Source of the DNA: Folioceros fuciformis
Taxonomy: Eukaryota; Anthocerotophyta; Anthocerotopsida; Anthocerotales
DNA: 21,320 nt
Direction: 5' to 3'
Assembly: GCA_049999805.1 (NCBI GenBank)
Contig: JBNGIO010006369.1
Coordinates: 1-21,320, forward strand
Made by a program: the position numbers and the translations under genes. The stretch's first letter is position 1. Each line of letters begins with the position of its first letter. This document shows, piece by piece, positions 8,756 to 18,816 of the stretch. Under the pieces are notes generated by a model. It did not search any database and had not been told where the DNA came from. It saw nothing but the letters and a program-made list of their open reading frames with translations.

Positions 8756-9493
8756 CTACATGAAGATCTTGAAGACAGGATCGAACTTCAGATGTGCCCC
8801 ATACACTTCAGGCCTAATGCATTTCTCTTGCCAATACCTCCACTTCCTAGGCAATAGTTTTGGTTTCTCCTTAGGGGGATAAGGAAGCCCACCACCTAGT
8901 AGAACCTCATAGGGTGCTTTCTCTATCAACTCATCCGCTTTGGTCTCACTAAGGTCAATCCAATAAGCAGGAGTGATCTTATACAACAAGTACAGTTGCT
9001 TCATCTGCCAATATTGAATCGGATTCTCTCCAGTTCTATGCCGAAATAGACGATGGAATGCCTCATCTCGAGATAGAGATGTTTCATCAAGCTTCTCCCC
9101 CAACTCTGTCAAGAACTTCTTACAACATCCAGTTGCAGGATATTTGTTTCCATTTGTCGCCATGAAAGCTACCAACTTCTGCCCACCTTCTTCAAACATT
9201 TGATCATACACTATTTGAAGCAACCCATTCCAATACACATCCGGATCATAACCCATATTATCTAGCGAAACCATTTGTGGAATGTTTAGCTTAAATGGCA
9301 CTAGTGGAGGTTCAGGAATAGGCTCCTCTACCACTACATCTTTTGCTTCATTTCCTTTTCCAGGTTTCTTTTTATCTCCAAGTTTTTCCTTTTCCTTTTC
9401 TTTTTTATTATTATCTTTTAAACTATTTTCTATTTTATCTTTTTTATCCTTTTCATCCTTTTTAGCACTAGCATCCTTTTGCTTAGGAGCCAT
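8756..9493 (-). CDS. Hypothetical protein with lysine-rich N-terminus (245 aa)
   Basis: I do not recognise this protein. The start is taken as the ATG at 9493 (MAPKQKDASAKKDEKDKK); the frame is open 21 bases further to a GTG, which is less likely as a start. Residues 3 to about 49 are almost wholly Lys, Glu, Asp and Asn, predicted disordered or coiled. Residues 58-70 are proline- and acid-rich (EEPIPEPPLVP). The rest is a folded-looking region with many aromatics (YDPDVYWNGLLQIVYDQMF, HRTGENPIQYWQMKQLYLLY) and two adjacent Cys. The C-terminal part is basic and Trp/Pro-rich (PKLLPRKWRYWQEKC). There are no membrane segments and no enzyme motif that I know. It could be a host gene, a gag-like capsid piece from a retroelement, or one exon of a larger gene. 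The AT-rich codon use differs from the PPR and DRP genes on either side. Confidence 0.6.
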   Translation of the reverse strand: MAPKQKDASAKKDEKDKKDKIENSLKDNNKKEKEKEKLGDKKKPGKGNEAKDVVVEEPIPEPPLVPFKLNIPQMVSLDNMGYDPDVYWNGLLQIVYDQMFEEGGQKLVAFMATNGNKYPATGCCKKFLTELGEKLDETSLSRDEAFHRLFRHRTGENPIQYWQMKQLYLLYKITPAYWIDLSETKADELIEKAPYEVLLGGGLPYPPKEKPKLLPRKWRYWQEKCIRPEVYGAHLKFDPVFKIFM

Positions 9494-10435
9494 AGACTTA
9501 ACTACATGGCCCACATGTTTTCCAAACTAAGATTAATTATAAACTTTCATAAAATAAATCTCTTGATTCCATTTTTTGAGCTACTTTTTACATGACTCTT
9601 TCTCACAATTATACTACATGCAAAACACAAGGAAAAAAGAAAATCCTTACCCACCTTCTATCCTAAAGAAGAAACTGGTTGAGTATGTAAACCCAAAAGA
9701 CGTTTTTTCAATGCAGACTAAACTCATTATTTGACAAGGAATAAACAAAGAAAATATAATTCTCTTGTCATCATGAATAGCTTATGAATGAATATAATTT
9801 ATTTACACATTACATTTTTATGAGTACTCATATTATACTCTCTCTTATATTACAAACATAAGAAATAATATGATGACATACCATAAAATTATTTAAAATG
9901 TAGTTACATATCCTAAATATATATATATTTTATTTCAATCTCATAATAGAAAATAGTTCTCAATGGAATTCAATATATATTTTTATGTAATTACTATTCT
10001 TAAATATCAACATGATCATAGTGTATTGCTCACCTTACCCTTCACACATTACATTAGATAACTTCCTGCTTATTTGTTTTAAAAATAATTTCATCATCAA
10101 TTTTTAACATAAAAATAAATTTGAATTTGATGTCAAGCTTTCCACATTACTTGAGTATTGATTCTCTCTCTTAGATTTGATGAGATCTTTTGATGTGAAT
10201 TCTACTCTTAGGCACATTAATGAAAAGCACTAAGAGTAAGTTTTAGTATACTATTATTTATGATATTTGAAAATATGTTATATATTAAAAATAATTTTTA
10301 AAATATATTATATAATTAATAATTAAAATAAATATATATAGCTATATAAGGTATATATATAATTAAAATCTTGAAAAGAAAGAATTCTCTTTCTTTTTGC
10401 TAAAGTAGCTAGGTTGGCCAGGGAGCCCTAAACCG
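9494..10435. other. AT-rich intergenic DNA, no gene seen
   Basis: This is a very AT-rich stretch with runs such as ATATATATAT and AATTAAAATAAATATATATA near 9920-10360. I see no open frame of note on either strand and no RNA gene. Its lower-coordinate end is the upstream region of the minus-strand gene at 8756-9493. Confidence 0.6.
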
Positions 10436-10667
10436 TAAACCCTTATGTAAGTTCCATGATGAAAATTCAATCTCTTCATTCTATAAACCTAGAAGTGAGA
10501 TTAAAATTAAACTAGTTTAGGATTTAGGGTTTAGTTGTTTAAACCCTAAACCCTAAACCCTTATGTAAGTTCGATGATAAAAATCTCTTCTTTGTATAAA
10601 CCTAGAAGTGAGATTAAAATTTAATTAGTTTAGGATTTAGGGTTTAGTTGTTTAAACCCTAAACCCT
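10436..10667. repeat. Two tandem copies (about 118 and 114 bp) each ending in a telomere-like hairpin
   Basis: Copy A (10436-10553) and copy B (10554-10667) both run from TAAACCCTTATGTAAGTTC through TATAAACCTAGAAGTGAGAT to a telomere-motif hairpin. The hairpin has 11-base perfect arms, TTTAGGGTTTA and TAAACCCTAAA (10523-10533 with 10540-10550; 10636-10646 with 10653-10663), and a 6-base loop GTTGTT. The arms are the plant telomere heptamer in opposite orientations. Confidence 0.9.
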
Positions 10668-10780
10668 GAAACGTTTAAACCCTAAACCCTGAAACGTTTA
10701 AACTCTAAACCCTGAAGCGTTTATTTACTAATTCCTGAAACGTTTAAACCATAAACCCTGAAACGTAAGCCCTAAAGCCT
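10668..10780. repeat. Short tandem repeat, 23-bp period, telobox plus AAACGTTT palindrome
   Basis: Units start at 10668, 10691, 10714, 10737 and 10760 (the last degenerate). Each begins GAAACGTTTA and, where intact, continues with two CCCTAAA heptamers. The third unit is diverged. AAACGTTT is a perfect palindrome. The array follows directly on the 118-bp repeats and lies about 420 bases upstream of the first DRP4 start. AAACCCTAA (telobox) is a known plant promoter element, so a regulatory role is possible but unproven. Confidence 0.9.
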
Positions 10781-11202
10781 TAAACCCTGATCTGCTCGAA
10801 CAGTGGCGCCGGGACCGGTGATGTAATAAAGGCATGTTTCCGGTCTCGATGAGGTCTCATCCACGACGCTGTACGGTGTGGGTTGCTAGACTAACCGACT
10901 GCCTTGGGTCGCTGGCCCGCCCGCTTCCAATTGAAGGATTTGAAGGAATCGAGGCGCTAGAAGCCTCAATTCTGCGGCAGCTACACCAACTCCTCACCCT
11001 CCTGCAATCGATTCCCGCTCGCCTTCCGCCTGCAGGATTCTGACGATCGGCCAGTGGACGAGTTATATATGACTTGATCGGTGGAGGGTCACAGTGAGTG
11101 AGAGAGTTTGCAAATGTAGTCGAGGCATTCGACTCGCTTCCGTTGCGTGACGTTCCTTCCCGCTTTCCAAAATCTGCGTTAGGGGGGGTTCTGTAAACAG
11201 CC
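10781..11202 (+). promoter_or_regulatory. Upstream and leader region of the first DRP4 gene, with an upstream open frame
   Basis: Composition changes abruptly from AT-rich repeats to GC-rich DNA near 10795. An ATG at 10834 opens a 69-codon frame that stops at 11041-11043, before the DRP4 ATG at 11203. It has no known domain and could be a uORF or chance. A string TATGACTTGATCG near 11067-11080 recurs upstream of the second DRP4 copy (14815-14828), so the duplication included part of the 5' region. TGGCGCC at 10804, one base after a CA, resembles a retroelement primer-binding site. I could not place the transcription start. Confidence 0.4.
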
Positions 11203-13915
11203 ATGGGCCAGCGCGAGGGCTCTTCCACCCCAGCACCTCAGGGCAGAACATTACTTAGTCGGCCTTATGACCATCAGTCTCCAGAATCCGATTCAGGCTA
11301 CGGGCTTAGCCATGCCGGATCCACTCCGTTGCAAAGCAAGTTCCAGGAGAAAATTCGCCCCATGCTCGATGTCGTGGACAAGCTAAGAAACTTGGGGTTA
11401 ATGGAGGAAGGAATCGCCTTGCCCACCATCGTCGTGGTGGGCGATCAAAGCAGCGGAAAATCTAGTGTTCTGGAATCCCTTGCGGGAATCACTCTCCCCC
11501 GCGGACAGGGTATGGCCACGAGAGTGCCCTTGGTTCTTCGGCTGCAGGCGAGGTGAAAGTTTGTGGGCGGTAGTTGTGGCCTCTTGTTTTGAATTTTTTA
11601 GTTCCTGCTGATGTGACGATGACGATGTGGAATTCGCAGTGAGCAGAAAAGCGTCACGATCGAGTACTCTGGAGTGAAAGAGGAGTTTGAGAAGGAGGAT
11701 GACATCGAGAAGGCTGTCGTGAGAGCGCAGAATCATCTTGCGGGAGATGGGAAAGGCATTTGCGACAGTCCCATATCGCTGCACGTCCGGAAGCCTGATG
11801 CGCCGGATTTAACTATGGTAGACCTCCCGGGTATCACTCGGGTTCCTGTGGACGGGCAGCCAGTTAACATAGATGAACAGATTTCTGACATCATTCGGCA
11901 TTACATCACTCCGCCGGAGAGTGTCATTTTGAATGTTCTCTGTGCCAGTGTGGATTTTCCGACATGCCAGAGCATAAGGATGTCCCAGGTTGCGGACAAA
12001 GCAGGAACAAGAACCTTGGCGGCGGTAACCAAGGTGGGTCTGGGTCGTCCACAACCAGTCAGCCTATTTGGTTGGGTTGTGCTACAGATCTTCGTGCAGA
12101 AGAGCTTTCCGAGCGCTCGAAGTGTGCGTAGATCGATGGCAATCTCGGACTAGTGCTAACCACTGGCCGGCCCCTCCTCCAAACTTTTGACAGGTTGACA
12201 AATCACCTGAGGGCCTTCTCGAGAAGGTGACGACAGACGCCGTTAACATCGGCCTGGGCTACATCTGCGTCCGGAACAGAATAGCCGAGTCGGAGTCTCA
12301 CGACGAAGCGAGAGCGATTGAAAAATCGTTATTCGACACACATCCACTTTTGTCTAAGCTCGACAAAAGCATATGCGGGATTCCAGTTTTGGCTGATCGG
12401 CTCACGCAGATACAGGCCGACAGTATTCGGCGGCTTCTGCCTGATATTATTTCACAGATCGAAAGAGGTTTTACCCACTTGTAGTACTGGAAGATTTTGT
12501 TTCCGTTCGTTTCCCAATCTGAAGACTGGAATTCCCTGTCTGCAGGACTGCAGAGCAAGAGGCAGGAGCTGGCAAGCCTGCCTCAAGGCATTAATAGTAA
12601 CGCCGAGGCGTACATAGCGTTCTCGAAAACCATGGCAGCCCGAACAGAGACTTTAAAGCAGATAGTTGAGCGAGGAGACAACACACAGAGTTGCTTTGCA
12701 GAGGATAAGAAAATGCACTACACAGCGAGATTGGACGACATGTTTTCTGGTTCTCTTTTCCTGTGCCCTGAACCCAGGCTGCATGCATGTGTTTGGCTCC
12801 ACTGATGAACTGCTGATGGGTATCTTCAATATGTGGTTATTTCCTTGTGAACAGCCTTTGCGGAGTACATGCAAGAATCAGGCGCAGGGTTAATGGATCC
12901 ATCAAACACAGCCAAGATCATGGAGATGATTGGTGAAAGTAAAGGAGCCGGTCTCCCCAATTTCCTACCTTCGCCGGTCTTCCAGAAACTTGTAAAGGGG
13001 CAGGTGGACAAGATCGCTCTTGCCTGTGATACACTCGTCCAAGATACGCACTCGTACGCTGATAGCGTGCAAAATGAGGTATGGAATTCTGTACACATTT
13101 TCACGATATACTGTCAACAGGAGTCTTCAGGTTACATATGTTTTTGCTGGTTAGCTGAGATTTCGACACAATCATCTGCTATCACCACGTCGATCAGGTG
13201 ATTGGACATCACACCGCTGGCTATGCAACACTGAAAGCTGCTACGGAGGTGGCAGCCCGAACAGTGATTTCTGAAAGCCGCAGCAATTGTGAGAAGTTTG
13301 TGGAAAGGGTGCTGGCCAAGGAGGGAGCGGTCATCTTCACGAAAACCTCGTTGTACATGAAGTTGGTGAACAACATGAAAAGCGTGAAAGATCAAGAGGG
13401 AGCTGGGTACATGGACATGCAGGCAGAGAGAAATCGAGATGGGCTTCTCAAATTCCTCGAAGACGAAATTGGACGGTTTGATCTCGGAGAGTTAGAAGGC
13501 AGAAGGACTTCAACTGACTTTCAGGTTGGATCGCTACTGCAACCCATGCTTTGTGTGGTCAACAAGGGTTTCCTTGCTTACATCTACATCTGACTACAAG
13601 TCCAACAATCGTGTTGCCCATTTGCAGACGGCGTGGGATATGAAGGTTTCCCTTGCAGCTTACTGGGCGGTTGTGAGCAGAAGAATAACTGATATGCTGT
13701 GCCAGGAGATAAAGTACTCGTTGCAGCAAGCTATGGTTGGTGAGGTAATGGACCGTCTCCTGCTGCAAACGTCGGCTGGAAGCTTCCAATTCCATACATT
13801 GATGGACGAGGACAGCGTATTGGCTCAACGACGGCGCAAATTAAGGCACAGTGTCGAAATTCTGAAACAAGCGAAATCTGCTGTGTCAGAAACTCTAGGG
13901 AAGGCTAGCAGCTGA
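11203..13915 (+). CDS. DRP4: Dynamin-related protein 4-like GTPase, seven exons (686 aa), intact copy
   Basis: This is a large GTPase of the dynamin superfamily, plant DRP4 (Mx-like) branch. Such proteins polymerise on membranes and couple GTP hydrolysis to remodelling. Exons are 11203-11552, 11640-12033, 12194-12467, 12546-12749, 12855-13078, 13198-13524 and 13628-13915. All junctions are GT-AG and the phases agree, giving 687 codons including the stop, close to Arabidopsis DRP4C in length. The GTPase motifs are complete: G1 GDQSSGKS at 80-87, G2 Thr at about 106, G3 DLPG at 178-181, G4 TKVD at 247-250 and G5 VRNR at 274-277. The middle/stalk region follows, with [11 protein letters not shown] in exon 5. 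The C-terminal effector-type helices are in exons 6 and 7, including [19 protein letters not shown]. There is no PH or proline-rich domain, as expected for DRP4. Residues 1-45 are Ser/Pro/Gly-rich and probably disordered. A decayed paralogue lies 1 kb downstream. Confidence 0.93.
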
Positions 13916-14615
13916 ATACACTCCATCTAGTCCCATTGCGAGGGGATGGAAGCTTGAACAAACTGACTCAATTCTTCCACATTCTTAAACAAATTTTGCA
14001 GCTTAGATTGGAAAAATGCATCCAGTTAACCATAAACAGCAGACCTGCAGTTAACCAGTTAACCATACTGCAAACCTGTAAGGATAATCCTTCCTTTGGA
14101 ACAATATTTGCTCCAGATACAGAAGGCTCACAGCTGAAAACATGACTACCAGGCAAGTAAAGCAAAACCTTGACCCATCTATTCGAAACAAGCAAATTTG
14201 CTTCACCCGTTCCGAGACAACTGACGACACCCCGAGTGCTAGTATGCAACTAGAAACCTATTCCACAAAAGCTGCGGCACTTTCTGTGACCAGGAGGATC
14301 CAGACAGACTAGCCAGATATGCATGCATGTCGAGAAAATACGTTAAGCATAGTTTTGTTTACTGTACCGAATGAAAATTCAAATTCCAGTCCACTGGAAA
14401 GCACAATGCTTCCCAAGCTTGGCCAAGTTGGGACGTGACGAATGTGAACGTGCAGACTTATGTCTCAGAGCTTCCAGAGTACATGGTGGGAGGCAAACTT
14501 GTTGACAGAACATGGAGCCAGGATCCTTGTAGGCTCGTGGAATATAGTAGACTGAACTCATCAACTTGATGACATCTGATACCGTGGCCAATATAATATG
14601 GATATCTTTTGAGAC
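13916..14615. other. Intergenic DNA between the two DRP4 copies
   Basis: This probably contains the 3' UTR and terminator of the first DRP4 gene. GTTAACCA occurs three times within about 45 bases (14023-14067), a minor local repeat. Short open frames on both strands show no recognised domain. Confidence 0.5.
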
Positions 14616-14934
14616 ATGGCGGTGGAACTAGAAAATCTAATGAAGACTTTGTTCGAGGCTTCATCAACCCGCTTGTACGATGTGGCAGCCAGTGCTAGTT
14701 GCTCACCTGCTTCAAGACGCCTTGATCTGGTAGCTCGGCCTGCCTGCCGACAGTTCATCCACTGTTTCCCTTCACCCGCCGGATTTTCTTCATGGGGTCC
14801 ACTGGCCGATCATTTATGACTTGATCGCTATATCATGGCGAGCGACATCCCCTTGTAGTCAGTGAGCTCTTTCGCATTTCCTGATTCTTCCACGCTGGTC
14901 TCACAATCTACGTCATTAGCTTCCCTCTGTCGCA
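14616..14934 (+). promoter_or_regulatory. Leader region of the second DRP4 copy, with an upstream open frame
   Basis: An ATG at 14616 opens 67 codons that end at 14817-14819, ahead of the DRP4-copy ATG at 14935. Its late part (SPAGF) vaguely parallels the end of the upstream frame before copy 1 (PPAGF). TATGACTTGATCG directly after it matches the copy-1 leader. The conserved nucleotides argue for duplicated 5' flank. Whether a peptide is made is unknown. Confidence 0.35.
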
Positions 14935-17271
14935 ATGGGCCGCAAATGGAACGTTGCACCGAGCCCCAGAAAGCATGCGAGTCCGGTTGCTCGAGAGGAC
15001 AAGTCGCCGCGAGTAGAGCAGAATATGGGTTCTGATTCTGGCCAGGGCCCTGTCAATGCAACTCCTCTGCAGAAAAAGTTCCAAGAAAAGATTCGGCCTA
15101 TGTTCGATGTGGTGGACAAACTCAGAAACTTGGGGGTTATGGAGGAAGGCATTTCCTTGCCCACGATTGTCGTGGTGGGTGATCAAAGTAGTGGCAAATC
15201 CAGCGTTCTGGAATCACTCGCAGGAATCAGCTTGCCGCGAGGGCAGGGCATCGCCACAAGGGTCCCTCTAATTCTTCGGCTTCAGACCAGGTGAAAGTTC
15301 GTGGGTGGTAGAGATCGACACTCGTTCTGAATTTGCACTACCGCATCTCATGGACACTTTGTTTGTTTTGATTTGAATACTCAATGACGAGGAAAAAATT
15401 ACGATTGAGTACCCTGGAGTGAAAGAGGACATTGAAGAGGATGGCATTGCGAACGCGGTTGTGAGAGCCCAAAATAAGCTTGCTGGAGACGGGAAGGGAA
15501 TTTGCGACAGTCCAATCTCGCTCCATGTCCGGAAGCCTGATGCACCGGATTTGACTATGGTCGACCACCCGGGTATAACCCAGGTCCCTGTCCACGGACA
15601 GCCGGAAGACATTTATGAACAGATTGCTGCCATTATTCGTCATTACATCATGCCCCAGGACAGTGTTATTCTAAATGTGCTGTCCGCTGGTGTGGATTTC
15701 CCTACCTGCGAGAGCATAAGAATGTCCCAAGTTGCGGACAAAGCTGGAAAGAGGACTCTGGCAGTGGTTACCAAGGTGAGTTCTCGACACCCAGTCGAGT
15801 CTGTTCATACGGTTGTTTCTTGTGCCACACAGCTAATTTTGTTGAGCCGTGAAGTCTGCGTGAAGCGATGCTAACAATTGGAGGTGACTGTATCTCTTTT
15901 CTATCATCAGGTTGATAGATCACCAGAGGGCCTTCTTGAAAAGGTCACCACAGACGCAGTGAGCATCGGGCTGGGTTACATATGTGTTCGTAACAGGGTA
16001 TCTGAGCTGGAGTCTCACTTAGAAGCACGAATGATCGAGAAATCGCTGTTCGACTCACATCCGCTCTTGTCAAAGATCGATAAACGTATCGTCGGAATCC
16101 CGGTTCTGGCTGATCGGCTAACGCAGATACAGGCAGACAGTATTCGGCGGCTGCTGCCAAACATCATTTCAATGATCGAGAAAGGTTAAAGTTACCCCCA
16201 TACATCTGTGGATCAGAAGCGGTAGTAATCATAGTACAGGTTTTGTTACATGTGATTCTCATCTCCAGAGCGGACTTCATTACTTGCAGGGCTCCAGAAC
16301 AAGAGGCAGGAGTTGGCAAGCCTGCCTCAGGGAGTGGCAAGTAACTCTGAGGCTTATGTGGCGTTCTCGAAAACCATGGCGTCAAGAACAGAGCCAAGCA
16401 GTTAGTCGTTCGGGGGGACTGTACTGACGGCTTTGCGCAGGATAGCAATACTTTGCACTACACAGCACGATTGGATGCGATGTTTAACGGTATGGACGGG
16501 TACCTTTCATCTTGCCGTTTTCGGTACACTGAAAGTTTTTTGAACAGCATAATGTCCACCGTCCAGATTCATACCCTGGTCCTTCGATGATTCATACGGA
16601 TGTGCAGTTCCTGTCTTGTTCGCAGCCTTCACGGAGTATATGCTCGAATCAGGGCAAAGATTGCTGAATCCTTCACATACAGATGAGATTATGGAGATGA
16701 TAGCTGAAACCAAAGGAGCGTCTTTGCCCAATTTTCTGCCCACGCAGGTGTTCCTGTCTCTAGTGAAAAGACAGGTCGACCGGATTGCCGATGCTTGTGA
16801 TAGTCTTGTCCAGAATACTCACTCGTACGCAGATCGAGTGCAAATGGAGGTACACTTCTCCGTAGATCTTTGGGCTGTTTGGTGTCTCCTGGGAGCCATT
16901 AGAGTTGACCAAATTTGGAATTGAGTTTGCAGGTCATTAAAACCTGCACAGTCGGGTATCCTGCTTTGAAGTCTGCCGCCGAGGTGGTAGCCCGTACCGT
17001 AATTGCTGACAGTCGGAGCAACTGTGAAAGGTTTGTGGAAAGGATGCTAGCCAAAGAGCGAACTATAATCTTCACCAAAACTAGACTCTACATGCAACTG
17101 GTGAAAGGCATGGCCGCATGTGTGAAAGAGCAGAACGTGACGGAGATCGGATCAGATCAAGACAGCGAGGCCGAGCGAAGCCAGAATGGAATTCTGAAAT
17201 TCGTCCAAGATATGGTTAAAGATTTTGACCCGACAGAAGTGCAAAGGAACAAATCTTCTAGTGACTTCATG
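14935..17271 (+). pseudogene. DRP4: Second DRP4-like copy, decayed (acceptor loss, frameshift, missing last exon)
   Basis: This is a tandem paralogue of the gene at 11203-13915 with the same exon plan: 14935-15290, 15385-15775, 15911-16184, 16290-16489, 16626-16849 and 16933-17271. Exon 3 is about 77/91 residues identical to copy 1. G1 (GDQSSGKS), G4 (TKVD) and G5 (VRNR) are kept, but G3 reads DHPG instead of DLPG. Several lesions are visible. The exon-2 acceptor is CAA (15382-15384) where copy 1 has CAG, and the nearest AG (15390-15391) gives an early stop. Exon 4 has lost 4 bp near 16394, producing TAG at 16403-16405. The exon-6 donor is GC, not GT. The last exon (C-terminal helix, 95 residues in copy 1) is not present in the next 500 bases. 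Codons outside the lesions still look protein-like, so decay is recent. A truncated transcript may still be made. Confidence 0.88.
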
Positions 17272-18710
17272 GCTAGACTTTACTGCAAATGATGCTTGGC
17301 CGTATCGTAGCCTAGTCGTTGCCTGCGATCTGATCTGATTGCTGGATTGTCTCAAAAGTGACTGCATTTTGGCTTCAACCAACCTACGTCACGAAAATTC
17401 TGGAGGGCAGGCCTAAAGTTTGGCAGACCAGCTGCAATGCACAAAGAGAAAAAGCCGTTAGAAGGGCCACTTCTACCAAGTTTAAGCGGAAAGAGTGGAG
17501 GACTGCAGAATTTCTAAGGGACGGATAGAATATGGAATCACGCTTGTCCGTGGGGAAGGTAGTGGTGGTTCAGCATTTTAGAAGATGATGTATGTAGGGT
17601 GGAGTGGAATGATGCTTCTCTATCTGCTAGTTACAGCAGGTTCTAGACCTGAAGGTTATAGACCAGCATCAAGTTTTACCTGTACGTGTCATCTCAATTG
17701 TAGCTTTTTGTTGATAGAATATGAACTCTTTTCTTTGCGGGACAAAAAAAATGCCTAAGCATGGACCAAGCCCAAATGAGATCTCATTGTCAGTCACAAA
17801 TGTTGCTACTGCAATTTGAAATGCCTAAATGCACAATCGAGCCAAAATCCAAGACCCAACTCATTTTCCTGAATGAGAGTAGATACATGCTAAGGAAGCC
17901 TTGGGATGGATGAGTCCTAGAGAAAGCTGATTGGGCTTGCACATGCTACTTTTCAAAAAAAGAGGCTTGAAGACCCCACATCCCTTCGAACCCTACAGAA
18001 GGAGGATATAGGATGTATGGCTTCTAGAGCCTCCAAAGGTAAAGAGTCCCTCACTTGCCTCATAAACACCCATAAACAAAAAAATCCCTCCTTGACGCCT
18101 CGTGTAAAATTCCTCAAACCAGGGAAGTCATGGAGTAAAAAATAGGGGCTAGAATTGGAGCAAAGAGGGCCCACCTACTAAGGAAGGTGGCTAGAGCCAA
18201 GGCCTCTACGGCTAACAAGCGAGTGCCCTTAAGGCAATTGGCAAGGATGCTTGCTTTTGGGTCAAATTCTCAAGAGCACATTCGAAGGTATCGCGACCTA
18301 AGATGTCCTTTAGAACTTGCGTAACCCAATTATCTATAGTCCTTAGATTTGTCCAAAAAGTTGGAAAAAGAGCAATGGTTCTTATCAAGTAACCTGGCCA
18401 ATGCACAAAGCATAAAGAAAGATGGTGGGCAGTGGGCAACATGAGGATTGTGGGACTTCTAACACTCCAGCTCCACCCCATATTGGATTGGCATATGAGC
18501 CTTGCATGGAAGGGGATGTCACTAAGCTTTAGTACCTAGATCCTATTGTCGTTGAATATGCTAGCCCATTTGTGAGAGTTACTGCTCTATATGTGTCGGA
18601 AGAGAAAAAGCTTTCTACACCATATGCTGTTGATGATAGGGAAGCTAATCAGCAATAGGTGATGATGAGATTTCCAAGTGAAGAGTGAGATCTTCTCCTC
18701 TATTGCTCAC
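17272..18710. other. Stretch downstream of the DRP4 pseudogene, no supported gene
   Basis: The first bases (17272-17300) still resemble copy-1 intron 6; after that the similarity is lost. A minus-strand open frame at 18212-18481 (89 codons, with WVTQVLKDILGRDTFECALE) and its surroundings might be an old non-LTR retroelement tail, but I see no reverse transcriptase or endonuclease motif to prove it. Confidence 0.45.
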
Positions 18711-18816
18711 ATGTAGGGGAGGCTTGTCAAACAAAGAGGAAGGGGGACCTTCACTTCTTTCCTATGTAGGGGAGGCTTGTCAAACAAAGAGGAAGGGGGA
18801 CCTTCACTTCTTTCCT
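18711..18816. repeat. Perfect 53-bp tandem duplication
   Basis: The unit beginning ATGTAGGGGAGGCTTGTC and ending TTCACTTCTTTCCT occurs at 18711-18763 and 18764-18816 with no difference. A third ATGTAG follows at once, then the sequence departs. Such perfect identity implies a recent duplication, or a read or assembly slip. Confidence 0.95.

Noticed and set aside
9282-9530. Phe/Ser-rich open frame on the + strand
   Set aside because: It is the antisense shadow of the lysine-rich N-terminus on the minus strand.
18212-18481. 89-codon minus-strand frame as a retroelement gene
   Set aside because: No reverse transcriptase, RNase H or zinc-finger motif is visible. It is kept only as a possibility in the segment note.
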